This document shows positions 27,562 through 38,503 of a stretch of 64,000 nucleotides of DNA, in pieces. The position numbers and the translations under genes are program-made. Below the pieces are notes generated by a model. It worked only from the letters and a program-made list of their open reading frames with translations, ran no database searches and was not told the DNA's origin. Source of the stretch: Candidatus Competibacter sp. (GTDB lineage Bacteria; Pseudomonadota; Gammaproteobacteria; Competibacterales; Competibacteraceae). The DNA is taken from NCBI GenBank assembly GCA_029624815.1, contig JARSSH010000036.1, positions 1-64,000 on the forward strand. The letters run 5' to 3'. How positions within the stretch are numbered: the stretch's first letter is position 1; each line of letters starts with the position of its first letter.

Positions 27562-28368
27562 CTAGCCCGCCGCCGGATCCGGCGACCCGGTCTTCCAACG
27601 CACGGCGAAGCCGTTGACATAACGCAAATCCACCGCCGCGATCCGCTCGGCCTGGGCGGCCAGTATGCGCGGATAAATTCGCGCCAAGCGCTGCAACCGC
27701 CGTTCGAATTGCTCACGCCCCAAATACACCTCCAGGCCGGAATCGAAGGTCAGCCACCAGGCCCGCCGCTCGTCCTCCACCAGCTTCACCAGCTTCAGCC
27801 CGACTGGGTCGAGCAGGGCGCGCGCCTGCCGGTACGTTCTGATCAGATCCTTTTCATGACCGTCCGGGCCGGCCAGCCGCGGCCATGGACCCGGCTGGCG
27901 GACCTCCGCCGGCTGGAATCGGTGGCCATTCACATCCACCATTTCCCGCTCGCCCCAGTACCCGAAGGCAACGCGCTCGCGCAGGGTGATTTCCACCGTA
28001 TCGGGCCACCCGCGCCGCACCGCGACTTCCTCGATCCAGGGATTGACCGCCAACTCCCCGTGCAGGGCGTCCAGATCGGCATCGAAAAAGTTCTGGCCCA
28101 GATAGCCGCGCACGATGGGTTGAAAGTCTTCCTCGGCCAAATTGCGCAGCTCGCCCTCGATGCGGACCTGGCGCAGCGGAAACGCGCCGGGTTCACGCAA
28201 CTTCTCGCTCGCGAACCGCACCCCAAAGCCCACCGCGGCCAGTGCCAAGGCCACGCCCAACCAGCGCAGCGGCAAGCTCCAAACCACTTTCCACGCCCCC
28301 GGGGAAGCCGGAGGTTCGCGCCTGAGCGCCGTCGCGCCCCGGCGGCGCTGGCGTTGTCCGAACCGCAT
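27562..28368 (-). CDS. ftsQ: Cell division protein FtsQ
   Basis: Bitopic divisome protein. The 268 residues have a cytoplasmic Arg/Pro-rich tail, one membrane helix (about 30-50: LPLRWLGVALALAAVGFGV), a POTRA domain (FPLRQVRIEGELRNL) and the beta domain ending VDLRYVNGFAVRWK. GGAGG precedes the ATG. It follows ddl by 12 bases. Confidence 0.94.
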   Translation of the reverse strand: MRFGQRQRRRGATALRREPPASPGAWKVVWSLPLRWLGVALALAAVGFGVRFASEKLREPGAFPLRQVRIEGELRNLAEEDFQPIVRGYLGQNFFDADLDALHGELAVNPWIEEVAVRRGWPDTVEITLRERVAFGYWGEREMVDVNGHRFQPAEVRQPGPWPRLAGPDGHEKDLIRTYRQARALLDPVGLKLVKLVEDERRAWWLTFDSGLEVYLGREQFERRLQRLARIYPRILAAQAERIAAVDLRYVNGFAVRWKTGSPDPAAG

Positions 28369-28380
28369 TCCCGCCTCCGT

Positions 28381-29358
<978 letters not shown>

Positions 29359-29384
29359 TCAACGCCACCCCCTGAATCCGAACC

Positions 29385-30824
29385 TTAAACCGGCAGACCG
29401 TCGCGGCCCAGTTGCGCCGCCACGGCCCCGATATCGCCGGCTCCCATCAGCAGCAGCAGGTCGCCGTCGCACAACAAGTCGGGCAGCACCGCCGGCAGAT
29501 CGGCGGCTTGCTCGACGAAAATCGGATCGACCTTGCCACGCACCCGGATCGCTCGGCTCAGGCCGCGGCCATCGGCCCCGGCGATCGGCTTTTCCCCAGC
29601 GGGATACACGTCCAGCAGGATCAGCGTATCCACCTCGGACAGCACTTGGGCGAAGTCGTCGAACAGATCGCGTGTGCGGCTGAAGCGATGCGGCTGGAAC
29701 GCCAGCACCAGCCGCCGTTGTGGCCAGGCGCCGCGCACCGCTTCCAGCACCGCCTGGATCTCGCGCGGGTGGTGGCCGTAATCGTCCATCAGCGCCGCGT
29801 GCCCCCCGCTGGGCAAGACCAGCTCGCCATGCTGCTGGAAACGCCGACCGATGCCCTGGAAATTCAGCAACGCGCGACGGATGGCGGTTTCCGCCACCCC
29901 CAGTTCGCGCGCCACCGCGATCGCCGCCAGCGCGTTCAACACGCTGTGTCGACCCGGCAGATTCAGGGTGACCGGCAGCGGCGCGCTCAGGCCGGGCAAG
30001 TGCGCCAGAAAACGGGTGCGCGGTCCTTCCTGAACGATATCGCTGGCGCGGGCGTCGCAATCCTCACCGGTACCGTAGGTCAGCGCCGGCCGACTCAACC
30101 GCGGCAGGATCGATCGCACCTGCGGATCGTCGGCGCACAACACCGCCAGCCCGTAAAACGGCAGGTGGTGCAGGAACTCGACGAAGCTTTCGCGCAGCCG
30201 CTCGAAATCGCCGCCGTAGGTGGCCAGGTGATCGGCGTCGATATTGGTCACCACCGCCAGCATCGGCTGCAAGAACAGGAACGAAGCGTCGCTCTCGTCG
30301 GCCTCGGCCACCAGGTAGCGTCCGGCGCCGAGCCGGGCGTTGGCTCCAGCGCTGTTCAGCCGACCGCCGATCACGAAAGTCGGATCCAGCCCGCCCTCGG
30401 CCAGCAGGCTGGCGATCAGGCTGGTGGTGGTGGTCTTGCCGTGCGTTCCGGCCACGGCGATGCCGTAGCGGAAACGCATCAGTTCGGCCAGCATCTCGGC
30501 GCGCGGCACCACCGGGATGCGCGCCGCCCGCGCCGCCGTCACCTCGGGATTGTCCTCGGCCACCGCGCTGGAAATCACCACCGCGTCGCCGCCGGCGACG
30601 TGGTCGGCGGCATGGCCCTGGTGGATGATCGCGCCCAAGCGTTCCAGTCGCGCGGTGACCGCGCTGGCGCGCAGGTCGGAGCCGGACACGCTGTAACCCA
30701 GATTCAGCAGCACCTCGGCGATACCGCTCATGCCGGCCCCGCCGATGCCGACGAAGTGGATGTGGCGGATTCGGCGCATGTCGCGCCACGCTTCCGGAAT
30801 GGTCATCAACACCGGGTTATCCAT
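29385..30824 (-). CDS. murC: UDP-N-acetylmuramate--L-alanine ligase MurC
   Basis: Adds L-alanine to UDP-MurNAc. The 479-residue product contains [20 protein letters not shown], the ATP loop [28 protein letters not shown], and the Mur ligase C-terminal [17 protein letters not shown] at 30824 lies 24 bases after the murG stop with GAGGA upstream; the frame continues upstream into murG but that extension is not MurC-like. Confidence 0.97.
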   Translation of the reverse strand: MDNPVLMTIPEAWRDMRRIRHIHFVGIGGAGMSGIAEVLLNLGYSVSGSDLRASAVTARLERLGAIIHQGHAADHVAGGDAVVISSAVAEDNPEVTAARAARIPVVPRAEMLAELMRFRYGIAVAGTHGKTTTTSLIASLLAEGGLDPTFVIGGRLNSAGANARLGAGRYLVAEADESDASFLFLQPMLAVVTNIDADHLATYGGDFERLRESFVEFLHHLPFYGLAVLCADDPQVRSILPRLSRPALTYGTGEDCDARASDIVQEGPRTRFLAHLPGLSAPLPVTLNLPGRHSVLNALAAIAVARELGVAETAIRRALLNFQGIGRRFQQHGELVLPSGGHAALMDDYGHHPREIQAVLEAVRGAWPQRRLVLAFQPHRFSRTRDLFDDFAQVLSEVDTLILLDVYPAGEKPIAGADGRGLSRAIRVRGKVDPIFVEQAADLPAVLPDLLCDGDLLLLMGAGDIGAVAAQLGRDGLPV

Positions 30825-30847
30825 GTCCTCGATTCTCGTTGTATGGG

Positions 30848-31933
30848 TCAGGAGCGCGCCCGCTCCAGACAGGCCCGCGCCACCTGCTCGGCGGCGCCGG
30901 TTTTCGCCAGACGGCGTGCCGCCTCGGCCATGGCCAGCAGGCGTTGGCGGTCGCCGAGCAGATCGCGCAGCAACAGGGCCAGATTTTCGGCGCTCAACTC
31001 CGCCTGCTGGACCACCCGCGCCGCGCCGCCCTGCTCCAGAAACCGGGCATTGGCGGTCTGATGGTCGTCCACCGCGAACGGGAACGGCACCAGCACCGCG
31101 CCGACGCCGGTCGCCGCCAGTTCGGCCACGGTCAGCGCCCCGGCCCGGCACAGCACCAGATCGGCCCAGCCATAGGCTGCCGCCATGTCCCCGATAAATG
31201 GCGTTAGCCGCGCCGTCACTTCAGCCTCCCGGTAGGCCGCCACCGCGGTCTCGTGCAACTGGCCGCCGGCTTGATGCCAGACTTCCGGCCGTTCCCCCTC
31301 GTCCAAGCGCGCCAGCGCCTCCGGCACGCGCCGGTTGAGCGCCAGCGCGCCCTGGCTGCCGCCCAACACCAGCAACCGCGGCGGGCCGGCGCGCTTGGCG
31401 AAGCGCTCGGCCGGCGCGGGCAAGGCGGCGATGGATTCCCGCACCGGGTTGCCGACGCTCACGGCGTGCCGCGCCGGAGGAAACGTGCCTGGAACCGCCT
31501 CCAGCACCTGGCTGGCGAGACGGGCCAGCCAGCGGTTGGTCAAACCGGCCACGGCGTTTTGCTCGTGCACCACCAGCGGGATGCCCAAGACGCGCGCCGC
31601 CAGGCCGCCCGGTCCGCTGGCGAAACCGCCCATGCCCAATACCACCAGTGGCCGCAGCCGCCGCAAGATGGCGCCGGCCTGCCACAAAGCTCGCCCGAGC
31701 ATGAACGGCAGCGCCAGCAAGCGACGCACGCCCTTGCCGCGCAAGCCGGCCACGCCGATCCACTCGATCGGAATGCCAGCCTTGGGCACCAGCGTCGCCT
31801 CCAGACCGTGCCGAGTGCCCATCCAGATCACCGATACCCCGCGTTCGCGCAGCCACTCGGCCACGGCCAAGGCCGGAAATACATGCCCACCGGTACCGCC
31901 GGCCATGATCAGCACCGGCCGCGTTCCATTCAT
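30848..31933 (-). CDS. murG: UDP-GlcNAc : lipid I transferase MurG
   Basis: Membrane-associated GT28 glycosyltransferase converting lipid I to lipid II. The 361 residues have the first G loop [49 protein letters not shown], the [18 protein letters not shown] loop and the acceptor-side [15 protein letters not shown] with DDHQTANA. The ATG overlaps the ftsW TGA by four bases (31930-31933), indicating coupling. Confidence 0.97.
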   Translation of the reverse strand: MNGTRPVLIMAGGTGGHVFPALAVAEWLRERGVSVIWMGTRHGLEATLVPKAGIPIEWIGVAGLRGKGVRRLLALPFMLGRALWQAGAILRRLRPLVVLGMGGFASGPGGLAARVLGIPLVVHEQNAVAGLTNRWLARLASQVLEAVPGTFPPARHAVSVGNPVRESIAALPAPAERFAKRAGPPRLLVLGGSQGALALNRRVPEALARLDEGERPEVWHQAGGQLHETAVAAYREAEVTARLTPFIGDMAAAYGWADLVLCRAGALTVAELAATGVGAVLVPFPFAVDDHQTANARFLEQGGAARVVQQAELSAENLALLLRDLLGDRQRLLAMAEAARRLAKTGAAEQVARACLERARS

Positions 31934-33135
31934 TCTTCGTGTACCCCCCTGGCCCGGGTTTCGATATCGATCCGCAGCAGCAGCGCCAGGGTCATGCACA
32001 TCGCCACCACGCTGCTGCCGCCGTAGCTCATCAGCGGCAAGGTCAATCCCTTGGTCGGCAATACACCCATATTCACACCCATGTTGAACAGCGCCTGAAT
32101 GCCGAACCACAGACCGATGCCATAGGCCAGATAAGCCGAAAACCGCATGTCCAGCCGCTCGGCCCGCCGCGCAATCGCGAAGGCGCGCCAGACCAGGATC
32201 ATGAACAGCGCCAGCACCGTCAGAATGCCGGCCAGTCCCAACTCCTCGGCCAGCACCGCGAACAGGAAATCGGTATGGGCCTCCGGCAGATAGAACAACT
32301 TCTGCACGCTGCCCCCCAGGCCGACGCCGAACAGTTCGCCGCGACCGATGGCGATCAGCGATTGCACCAACTGAAAGCCGCCGCCGAAAGGATCCTCCCA
32401 GGGGTTGACGAAACTGAACAATCGCTCGCGGCGATAGGGCGAGGACAGAATCAGCACCGCCATGGCCGCGGCCGTGCCGACCAGCAGCGTTCCGAACTGC
32501 CAGAGGTTGACGCCGGCCAGAAACACCATGCCCAGCGCGGTCGCCATCAACACCACCACGCTGCCGAAGTCCGGCTCCAGGAGCAGCAGCACCGCCAGCA
32601 CCGCCAGCACCGCCATCGGTCGCAACAACGCCAACGTCGAGGTCCGGACGTTCGCGGTTTGCAAGTCCGCGCCGTGTCGTTTGAGATAGCCAGCGACATA
32701 GATCAGGACAAACAGCTTGGCGATCTCCGAAACCTGGATGTTGACGGGGCCGGCGGCGATCCAGCGCATGCTGCCGTTGACCTCCCTGCCGATTCCCGGC
32801 ACCAACACCAACCCCAGCAGGCCAATCGCCGCCAGCAGGAGCAGGGGCCCCGCCCGTCGCCAGCGGGTCAGCGGAACCTGCAAGATCAAACCGGCCGCCA
32901 GCAGCCCAACCACGACGAACGCACCCTGCCGGATCAGAAAATAGAGCGGCTGACCCATCCTGGAACCGGCCAGCGGTATCGACGCCGAAGTCACCATGAG
33001 CAAGCCCAGCGTCAGCAGCAGCACGGCCGGAACCAATACCCAGGGGTCGGGAAACGGCCGGGCCGTCCGGCTCTCGCCGGCGCGCGACTGCCTGCTCCTC
33101 TCCCCGATCCTGCCATCAGTGGTGGCGCTTAGCAT
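31930..33135 (-). CDS. ftsW: Lipid II polymerase FtsW
   Basis: SEDS-family glycosyltransferase of the divisome. The 401 residues have a cytoplasmic head and about ten membrane helices. Conserved SEDS segments are PVNIQVSEIAKL, LLLEPDFGSVVVL, the RRERLFSFVNPWEDPFGGGF loop, EAHTDFLFAVLAEELG and LPLMSYGGSSVV. The start overlaps the end of murD by seven bases. Confidence 0.96.
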   Translation of the reverse strand: MLSATTDGRIGERSRQSRAGESRTARPFPDPWVLVPAVLLLTLGLLMVTSASIPLAGSRMGQPLYFLIRQGAFVVVGLLAAGLILQVPLTRWRRAGPLLLLAAIGLLGLVLVPGIGREVNGSMRWIAAGPVNIQVSEIAKLFVLIYVAGYLKRHGADLQTANVRTSTLALLRPMAVLAVLAVLLLLEPDFGSVVVLMATALGMVFLAGVNLWQFGTLLVGTAAAMAVLILSSPYRRERLFSFVNPWEDPFGGGFQLVQSLIAIGRGELFGVGLGGSVQKLFYLPEAHTDFLFAVLAEELGLAGILTVLALFMILVWRAFAIARRAERLDMRFSAYLAYGIGLWFGIQALFNMGVNMGVLPTKGLTLPLMSYGGSSVVAMCMTLALLLRIDIETRARGVHEE

Positions 33136-34484
33136 TCGGTCAAGCTCCGTACCGCCGCCGCGAAAACCGCGCCGCGTTCTTCGTAGCCGCTGAACATGTC
33201 GAAGCTGGCGCAGGCCGGCGATAACAAAACGCTATCGCCCGGCTGGGCCAGTTGCGCCGCCCTCGCCACGGCCTGATCCATATCGCGCGCCGGATGGACC
33301 GGCACGCTGCCGCCCAGCGCGGCGGCGATCAGCGGCGCGTCGCGGCCGATCAGCACCACGGCCCGCGCCTTGCCGGCCAACGCCGCGCGCAGCGGCGCGA
33401 AATCCTGTCCCTTGCCGTCGCCGCCGGCGATCAGCACCATCGAACCCCGCAGGCCGCGCACCGCCGCCACCGTCGCGCCGACGTTGGTGCCCTTGGAATC
33501 GTCGAACCAGCGCACCCCGGCCCGTTCCAGCACCAGCGTGGTGCGATGCGCCAATCCGGCGAACTCTCGCAACGCCGCCCGCATCGCTTCGCGCCGCAGG
33601 CCGAGCGAATGGCCCATGGCCAGCGCCGCCAGCGCGTTGGCCAGATTGTGATCGCCGCTAATTTTCAACTCCGATGCCGCGATCCAGCGCTCCTGGCCCC
33701 GCGCCAACCAGGTTTCGCCGCCGTCCCGCCGCAGGCCGAACCCACTCTCGTCCGGTTCGTCCAAGGTAAACCGCAGCACGTTCCGCCCCGGCTCGGCCAT
33801 CGCCATGACCGCCGGATCGTCGGCATTCAGCACCATGACGCCGTCGCCATGAAAAACGCGCCGCTTGGCGGCGATGTAATCGTCCAGGGTTCGGTAGCGA
33901 TCCATGTGATCGGGGCTGATGTTCAGCACCGTCGCCACCCGGGCATTGAGGTTATATGTGGTTTCCAGTTGAAAACTGGACAGCTCCAGCACGTACAGCT
34001 CGGGAGTGTTTCCCGGTCCCGCTTCGTCCCGCAGCCACAGATCCAGCGCCGGCGTGCCCAGATTGCCGCCCACCGCCGCTCGCATTCCGGCGCGTTCGGC
34101 CATCAGTCCCAGCAAGGTCGTGACCGTGCTCTTGCCGTTGGAACCGGTGATGGCCGCCACCGGCGCCCGCGTCAACCGCGCCAACAGTTCGATGTCGCCC
34201 CAGACCGGTACGCCCCGCGCCGCGGCGGCGGCGATGGCCGGGGTCGCGATCGCCACTCCGGGACTGACCAGCAGTCGGGCCGCGCCGGCGAACGCCGCCG
34301 GCTCGAAACCGCCCAGTTGGCAAGGCACATCGGGAAACTCCTCGCGCAAGGCCGGCAACCCCGGCGGATCGACGCGGCTGTCGATCGCGGCAACCGTCGC
34401 GCCCAGCACTTTCAGCGCCCGCACGGCGGACAGACCGCTTTTTCCCAACCCGACCACCAGCGTGGTTCCCGCCAATCGCGGCAT
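33129..34484 (-). CDS. murD: UDP-N-acetylmuramoyl-L-alanine--D-glutamate ligase MurD
   Basis: Adds D-glutamate to the peptidoglycan precursor. The 451 residues include LVVGLGKSGLSAVRAL, the ATP loop AAITGSNGKSTVTTLLG, LELSSFQLET, NISPDHMDRY and the C-terminal LLSPACASFDMFSGYEERG. The GGAG site precedes ATG 34484 by about 10 bases. It lies between mraY and ftsW. Confidence 0.97.
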   Translation of the reverse strand: MPRLAGTTLVVGLGKSGLSAVRALKVLGATVAAIDSRVDPPGLPALREEFPDVPCQLGGFEPAAFAGAARLLVSPGVAIATPAIAAAAARGVPVWGDIELLARLTRAPVAAITGSNGKSTVTTLLGLMAERAGMRAAVGGNLGTPALDLWLRDEAGPGNTPELYVLELSSFQLETTYNLNARVATVLNISPDHMDRYRTLDDYIAAKRRVFHGDGVMVLNADDPAVMAMAEPGRNVLRFTLDEPDESGFGLRRDGGETWLARGQERWIAASELKISGDHNLANALAALAMGHSLGLRREAMRAALREFAGLAHRTTLVLERAGVRWFDDSKGTNVGATVAAVRGLRGSMVLIAGGDGKGQDFAPLRAALAGKARAVVLIGRDAPLIAAALGGSVPVHPARDMDQAVARAAQLAQPGDSVLLSPACASFDMFSGYEERGAVFAAAVRSLTEC

Positions 34485-34499
34485 CCGCGTCTTTCTCCC

Positions 34500-35585
34500 T
34501 TAACGGATTTTCAGAGTCGCCAGACCGATCAGCACCAAGATGATGGTGATGATCCAGAAACGAACGATCACCCGAGGCTCGGGCCAGCCCTTGAGTTCGA
34601 AATGATGATGCAGCGGCGCCATACGAAAGATCCGCCGTCCAGTCAGCTTGAACGAAGTCACCTGCAGGATCACCGACACCGTCTCCATGACGAACACCCC
34701 ACCCATCACGAACAGCACCAGTTCCTGGCGCACCGCCACGGCGATGGCGCCCAGCGCCGCGCCCAGGGCCAGCGCGCCGACATCGCCCATGAACACCTGG
34801 GCCGGGTAGGCATTGAACCAGAGAAAGCCGAGGCCGGCCCCGACCATCGCGCCGCAGAACACCGTGATCTCCCCCACGCCCGGCACATGCGGAATGCCAA
34901 GATAATCGGCGAAGATCCGGTTACCCGAGGCATAACAGAACACCGCCAGGGCGCCGGCCACCATGGCGGTCGGCACGATCGCCAACCCGTCCAGGCCATC
35001 GGTCAGATTGACGGCGTTGCTGGTGCCGACGATGACGAAGTAGGCCACCGGTACGAACAGCCAACCCAGGTGCAGGGCCACGTTTTTGAAAAACGGCACG
35101 ATGAGCTGGGTCTCCACCGCGGATTGGGCGGTGAAATACAACAGCAGCGCCGCCGTCAGTCCGGCGCAGGATTGCCAAAAATACTTGGTCCGCGCCGATA
35201 GACCCCTGGAGTTGCGCAAGATCAACTTCTTGTAGTCATCCATCCAGCCAATGGCTCCGAAAGCCAGCGTCGTCAGCAGCACGATCCAGACGTAGCGATT
35301 GCGCGGGTCGGCCCACAGCAGGGTCGCGACGGCGATGGCGACCAGAATCAGCGCCCCGCCCATGGTCGGGGTGCCCGCCTTGGAAAAATGGCTCTTGGGG
35401 CCATCCTCGCGGATCTGCTGACCGATCTGATAGCGGCTCAAGCGGCGGATCATGGCCGGTCCGACGATCAGGGAAATGAGCAGCGCCGTGAGCACGCCCA
35501 GAATCCCCCGCAGCGTCAGATACTGAAAGACATTGAAACCCGTATAGAAATATTCGGTCAGCCATTCGGCCAGCAAAACCAGCAT
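34500..35585 (-). CDS. mraY: Phospho-N-acetylmuramoyl-pentapeptide transferase MraY
   Basis: Integral membrane enzyme making lipid I. The 361 residues (E. coli 360) include [33 protein letters not shown] with catalytic Asp pair, [33 protein letters not shown] and the [15 protein letters not shown] motif. The murF TGA and the mraY ATG share one base (TGATG), so translation is coupled. The frame upstream overlaps murF and is not part of the gene. Confidence 0.97.
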   Translation of the reverse strand: MLVLLAEWLTEYFYTGFNVFQYLTLRGILGVLTALLISLIVGPAMIRRLSRYQIGQQIREDGPKSHFSKAGTPTMGGALILVAIAVATLLWADPRNRYVWIVLLTTLAFGAIGWMDDYKKLILRNSRGLSARTKYFWQSCAGLTAALLLYFTAQSAVETQLIVPFFKNVALHLGWLFVPVAYFVIVGTSNAVNLTDGLDGLAIVPTAMVAGALAVFCYASGNRIFADYLGIPHVPGVGEITVFCGAMVGAGLGFLWFNAYPAQVFMGDVGALALGAALGAIAVAVRQELVLFVMGGVFVMETVSVILQVTSFKLTGRRIFRMAPLHHHFELKGWPEPRVIVRFWIITIILVLIGLATLKIR

Positions 35586-36976
35586 CAGCCCTGCCCCTCC
35601 GGGTTCGCGTTTGCTTCCTCGGGCTCGACCAGAGCCGCCACCACCCGCTCCATCCGCATGCCGCGCGAGCCCTTGATCAGCACCACCGGCGGCTCGATGC
35701 CGCGTTCGAGATTCCGGCTCAGTTCCGCAATCAACGATTCCACGTCGGCGAAATGCCGGCCGCCCTCCCCAAACGCCGCCGCCGCCGCCCGGCTGTGTTC
35801 GCCCAGGGCATAGAGCCGTTCGAATCCAGCGTTTCCGGCTTCGCGGCCGGATTGGGCGTGGAACTCGTCCGCCACCGGCCCCAGTTCGCGCATGTCGCCC
35901 AGCACCAGCCACTTGCGCTCCGACCCCGCGCCAACCGTGTGCAAGGCCGCCGCCAGCGAAGCGGGATTGGCGTTGTAGGCATCGTGAATCACCGTGCCGC
36001 CGTGCCGGCCGCGCAGCCGCTGCAAGCGACCGCCGACATCGCGCAGGGATTCCAAGCCCCGGCGGATATCGTCCGGCGTCGCGCCCGCCGCCAACGCGCC
36101 CGCCGCCGCCGCCAGCGCGTTGCGGATGTTGTGCCGGCCGGGCAGCGGCAGGCGAACCTCCACTTCTCCGACCGGGGCGATCAAACAAAAACGATTGATG
36201 GCGGCGTCCAGCATTCGGGCGCTCACCGCCGCCGGCCGGTCCAGCCCGAAATCGATCGTTCGCCGGCCCGGATTCAGCCCGGCCCAATAATCAGCGTAGG
36301 GGTCGTCGCGATTGACGATCGCCACGCCGTCCGGACTCAATCCCTGGAAGATTTCGCCCTTGGCGCGCGCCACCCCGGCCACGTCGCCGAACCCTTCCAG
36401 ATGGCAGGGACCGGCATTGTTGACGATCGCCACGTCCGGTCGCGCCAGTCCGGTCAGATAGGCGATCTCGCCGTGGTGGTTGGCGCCCATCTCGATCACC
36501 GCATGGACATGATCCGCGTTCAAGCGCAGCAGCGTCAGCGGCACGCCGATATCGTTGTTGAGGTTGCCCTCGGTGGCCAGGGTCGGCCCGCGCTGGCGCA
36601 GGATGGCGGCCAGCATTTCCTTCAGCGTGGTCTTGCCGTTGCTGCCGGTCAGGGCGATCAGGGAACCCGCAAAACGGGCCCGCCAGGCCGCCGCCAACCG
36701 ACCCAGCGCCAACCGGGTATCGGTCACCCGCAATTGCGGCAGCGGATCGGCCACCCAGCGGCTGACCAGGGCCGCGCGGGCGCCCTGCCGGCCCGCGGCG
36801 GGAACGAACTCATGACCGTCGAAGTTCGGCCCGCTCAAGGCCACGAACAACGCATCCGCCGGCAGGCGGCGGCTGTCAGTGCCGACCGCCGTAAAAACCA
36901 CATCGCCACCGGACACTTCGGCCTCCAGCAAGCGGGCGGCTTCGCGCAGGCTCAAGGGCGAACGGAGATCGTTCAT
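35585..36976 (-). CDS. murF: UDP-MurNAc-tripeptide D-alanyl-D-alanine ligase MurF
   Basis: Adds D-Ala-D-Ala to complete the pentapeptide. The 463 residues show [17 protein letters not shown], the ATP loop [43 protein letters not shown] and [14 protein letters not shown]. Its ATG abuts the murE TAG (TAGATG), and it overlaps mraY by one base. Confidence 0.97.
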   Translation of the reverse strand: MNDLRSPLSLREAARLLEAEVSGGDVVFTAVGTDSRRLPADALFVALSGPNFDGHEFVPAAGRQGARAALVSRWVADPLPQLRVTDTRLALGRLAAAWRARFAGSLIALTGSNGKTTLKEMLAAILRQRGPTLATEGNLNNDIGVPLTLLRLNADHVHAVIEMGANHHGEIAYLTGLARPDVAIVNNAGPCHLEGFGDVAGVARAKGEIFQGLSPDGVAIVNRDDPYADYWAGLNPGRRTIDFGLDRPAAVSARMLDAAINRFCLIAPVGEVEVRLPLPGRHNIRNALAAAAGALAAGATPDDIRRGLESLRDVGGRLQRLRGRHGGTVIHDAYNANPASLAAALHTVGAGSERKWLVLGDMRELGPVADEFHAQSGREAGNAGFERLYALGEHSRAAAAAFGEGGRHFADVESLIAELSRNLERGIEPPVVLIKGSRGMRMERVVAALVEPEEANANPEGQG

Positions 36977-38503
36977 CTATGCGGTTTCCGCCTGAAAGTC
37001 GGGAGAGAGGGACAGGCACTCGCGCGCCGCGTCGCGGTCGCTGAAGGGTCGTTTTTCGGCGCCGACGATCTGGACATCCTCATGGCCCTTGCCGGCGATC
37101 AGCACGATGTCGCCGGGCGCGGCTTGGGCCAGGGTTTCGGCGATGGCGGTCCGCCGGTCGTGGATCACGGGCGCGGCCTCGGGGCGGCGCATCCCGGCCC
37201 GAATGTCGCGCACGATGCGTTGCGGATCCTCGCCGCGCGGATTATCGTCGGTGATTGTCACCCGGTCGGCCCAACGCTCGGCCACCGCGCCCATCAGCGG
37301 TCGCTTGCCGGCGTCGCGGTCGCCGCCGCAGCCGAACACGCACCACAAGCGCCCGCCGCCGTGCTCGCGCAAGGCGCGCAGCGCCTGCTCCAGGGCATGG
37401 GGGGTATGGGCGTAGTCGATCACCGCCAGCGGCCGGTTCGGCCCGGTCAATCGTTCCATGCGTCCCGGCACCGTCGCGGTCCGCGCCAGCCGCTCCAGCA
37501 CCTCGGCCAAGGGCAGGTCCAGGGCCAGCAGCACCGCCAGGGCCAACAGCAGGTTGCTGGCGTTGAAGCGGCCCAGCACGCCGGCTCGCAGTTCGCCGTC
37601 GCCCCAGGATGAGCGGATTCGCAGCCGCAGGCCGGCCGGAGTCAGCTCCAGTTCATCCCCCCAGACGAAGCGATCCGGACACGGACGCGCGCCCAGACCG
37701 TAGACAATCACTTCCGTCCGGCCGCGCGACTCGGCGGCGATGGCGCGGCCGAAGGCGTCGTCCAGATTCAGCACCGCCCGGCCGGGTCGATGCTCGCAAA
37801 ACAGCCGGCGCTTGGCCGCCGCGTAGGCTTCCGGCGTGCCGTGGTAATCCAGATGATCGCGGGTCAGATGGGTGAGCGCCGCCACCGCGAACTCGACTCC
37901 GTTCACCCGCCCCTGATCCAGGGCGTGCGAGGACACCTCCATCGCGGCGTGACGCCGGCCGGCGGTCACCAGTCGCGCCAGCCAGCCCTGCACGGCCAAG
38001 GGGTCCGGCGTGGTATGCGGCGACGGTTCGGTCCGGCCGTATTCGCCGACGCCCAAGGTGCCGAGAATGCCGCACGGTCCGTGCCCGGCGTCGCTGAGCG
38101 CCTGGGCGATGAAATGGACGCAGGAGGTCTTGCCGTCGGTACCGGTGACGCCGATCACCCGCAGTCGCCTGGACGGCGCGCCGTGAAAACGGCTGGCGAT
38201 CGGCCCCATGCGCTGACGCAATTCCGGCACCGCCAGCAAGGGTAGCGTTACCTCGCCGGCGACCGTCGGCGGGCCTTCGTAGGGCGGCTCCCAGACCGCC
38301 GCCAGCGCCCCCGCCGCCCGCACCGACTCGCCGAACTCCAGGCCATGCCGCTGCTCGCCGCGCAGCGCGAAAAACAGATCGCCCGGCCGAACCGCGCGGC
38401 TGTCGCTCGCCAGCCCGGCGATCGGGCGGTCGGCCAGACCAGCCGGCACTTCTGTGAAATCCCTCAATAGCGAGCCCAGGGTAAGTGGCGATGCCTGATT
38501 CAT
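36977..38503 (-). CDS. murE: UDP-MurNAc-dipeptide--meso-DAP ligase MurE
   Basis: Adds the third residue of the stem peptide. The 508 residues have SDSRAVRPGDLFFAL, the ATP loop VTGTDGKTSCVHFIA, HTTPDPLAV, DYHGTPEAYAAAK and, near the C terminus, TDDNPRGEDP. The DNPR motif marks enzymes specific for meso-diaminopimelate, so this organism has DAP-type peptidoglycan. The ATG overlaps the ftsI stop by four bases (ATGA). Confidence 0.97.
   Translation of the reverse strand: MNQASPLTLGSLLRDFTEVPAGLADRPIAGLASDSRAVRPGDLFFALRGEQRHGLEFGESVRAAGALAAVWEPPYEGPPTVAGEVTLPLLAVPELRQRMGPIASRFHGAPSRRLRVIGVTGTDGKTSCVHFIAQALSDAGHGPCGILGTLGVGEYGRTEPSPHTTPDPLAVQGWLARLVTAGRRHAAMEVSSHALDQGRVNGVEFAVAALTHLTRDHLDYHGTPEAYAAAKRRLFCEHRPGRAVLNLDDAFGRAIAAESRGRTEVIVYGLGARPCPDRFVWGDELELTPAGLRLRIRSSWGDGELRAGVLGRFNASNLLLALAVLLALDLPLAEVLERLARTATVPGRMERLTGPNRPLAVIDYAHTPHALEQALRALREHGGGRLWCVFGCGGDRDAGKRPLMGAVAERWADRVTITDDNPRGEDPQRIVRDIRAGMRRPEAAPVIHDRRTAIAETLAQAAPGDIVLIAGKGHEDVQIVGAEKRPFSDRDAARECLSLSPDFQAETA

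Noticed and set aside
33252..35201. 649-codon plus-strand open frame
   Set aside because: Antisense to murD and mraY; His/Gln/Arg-rich with no motif.
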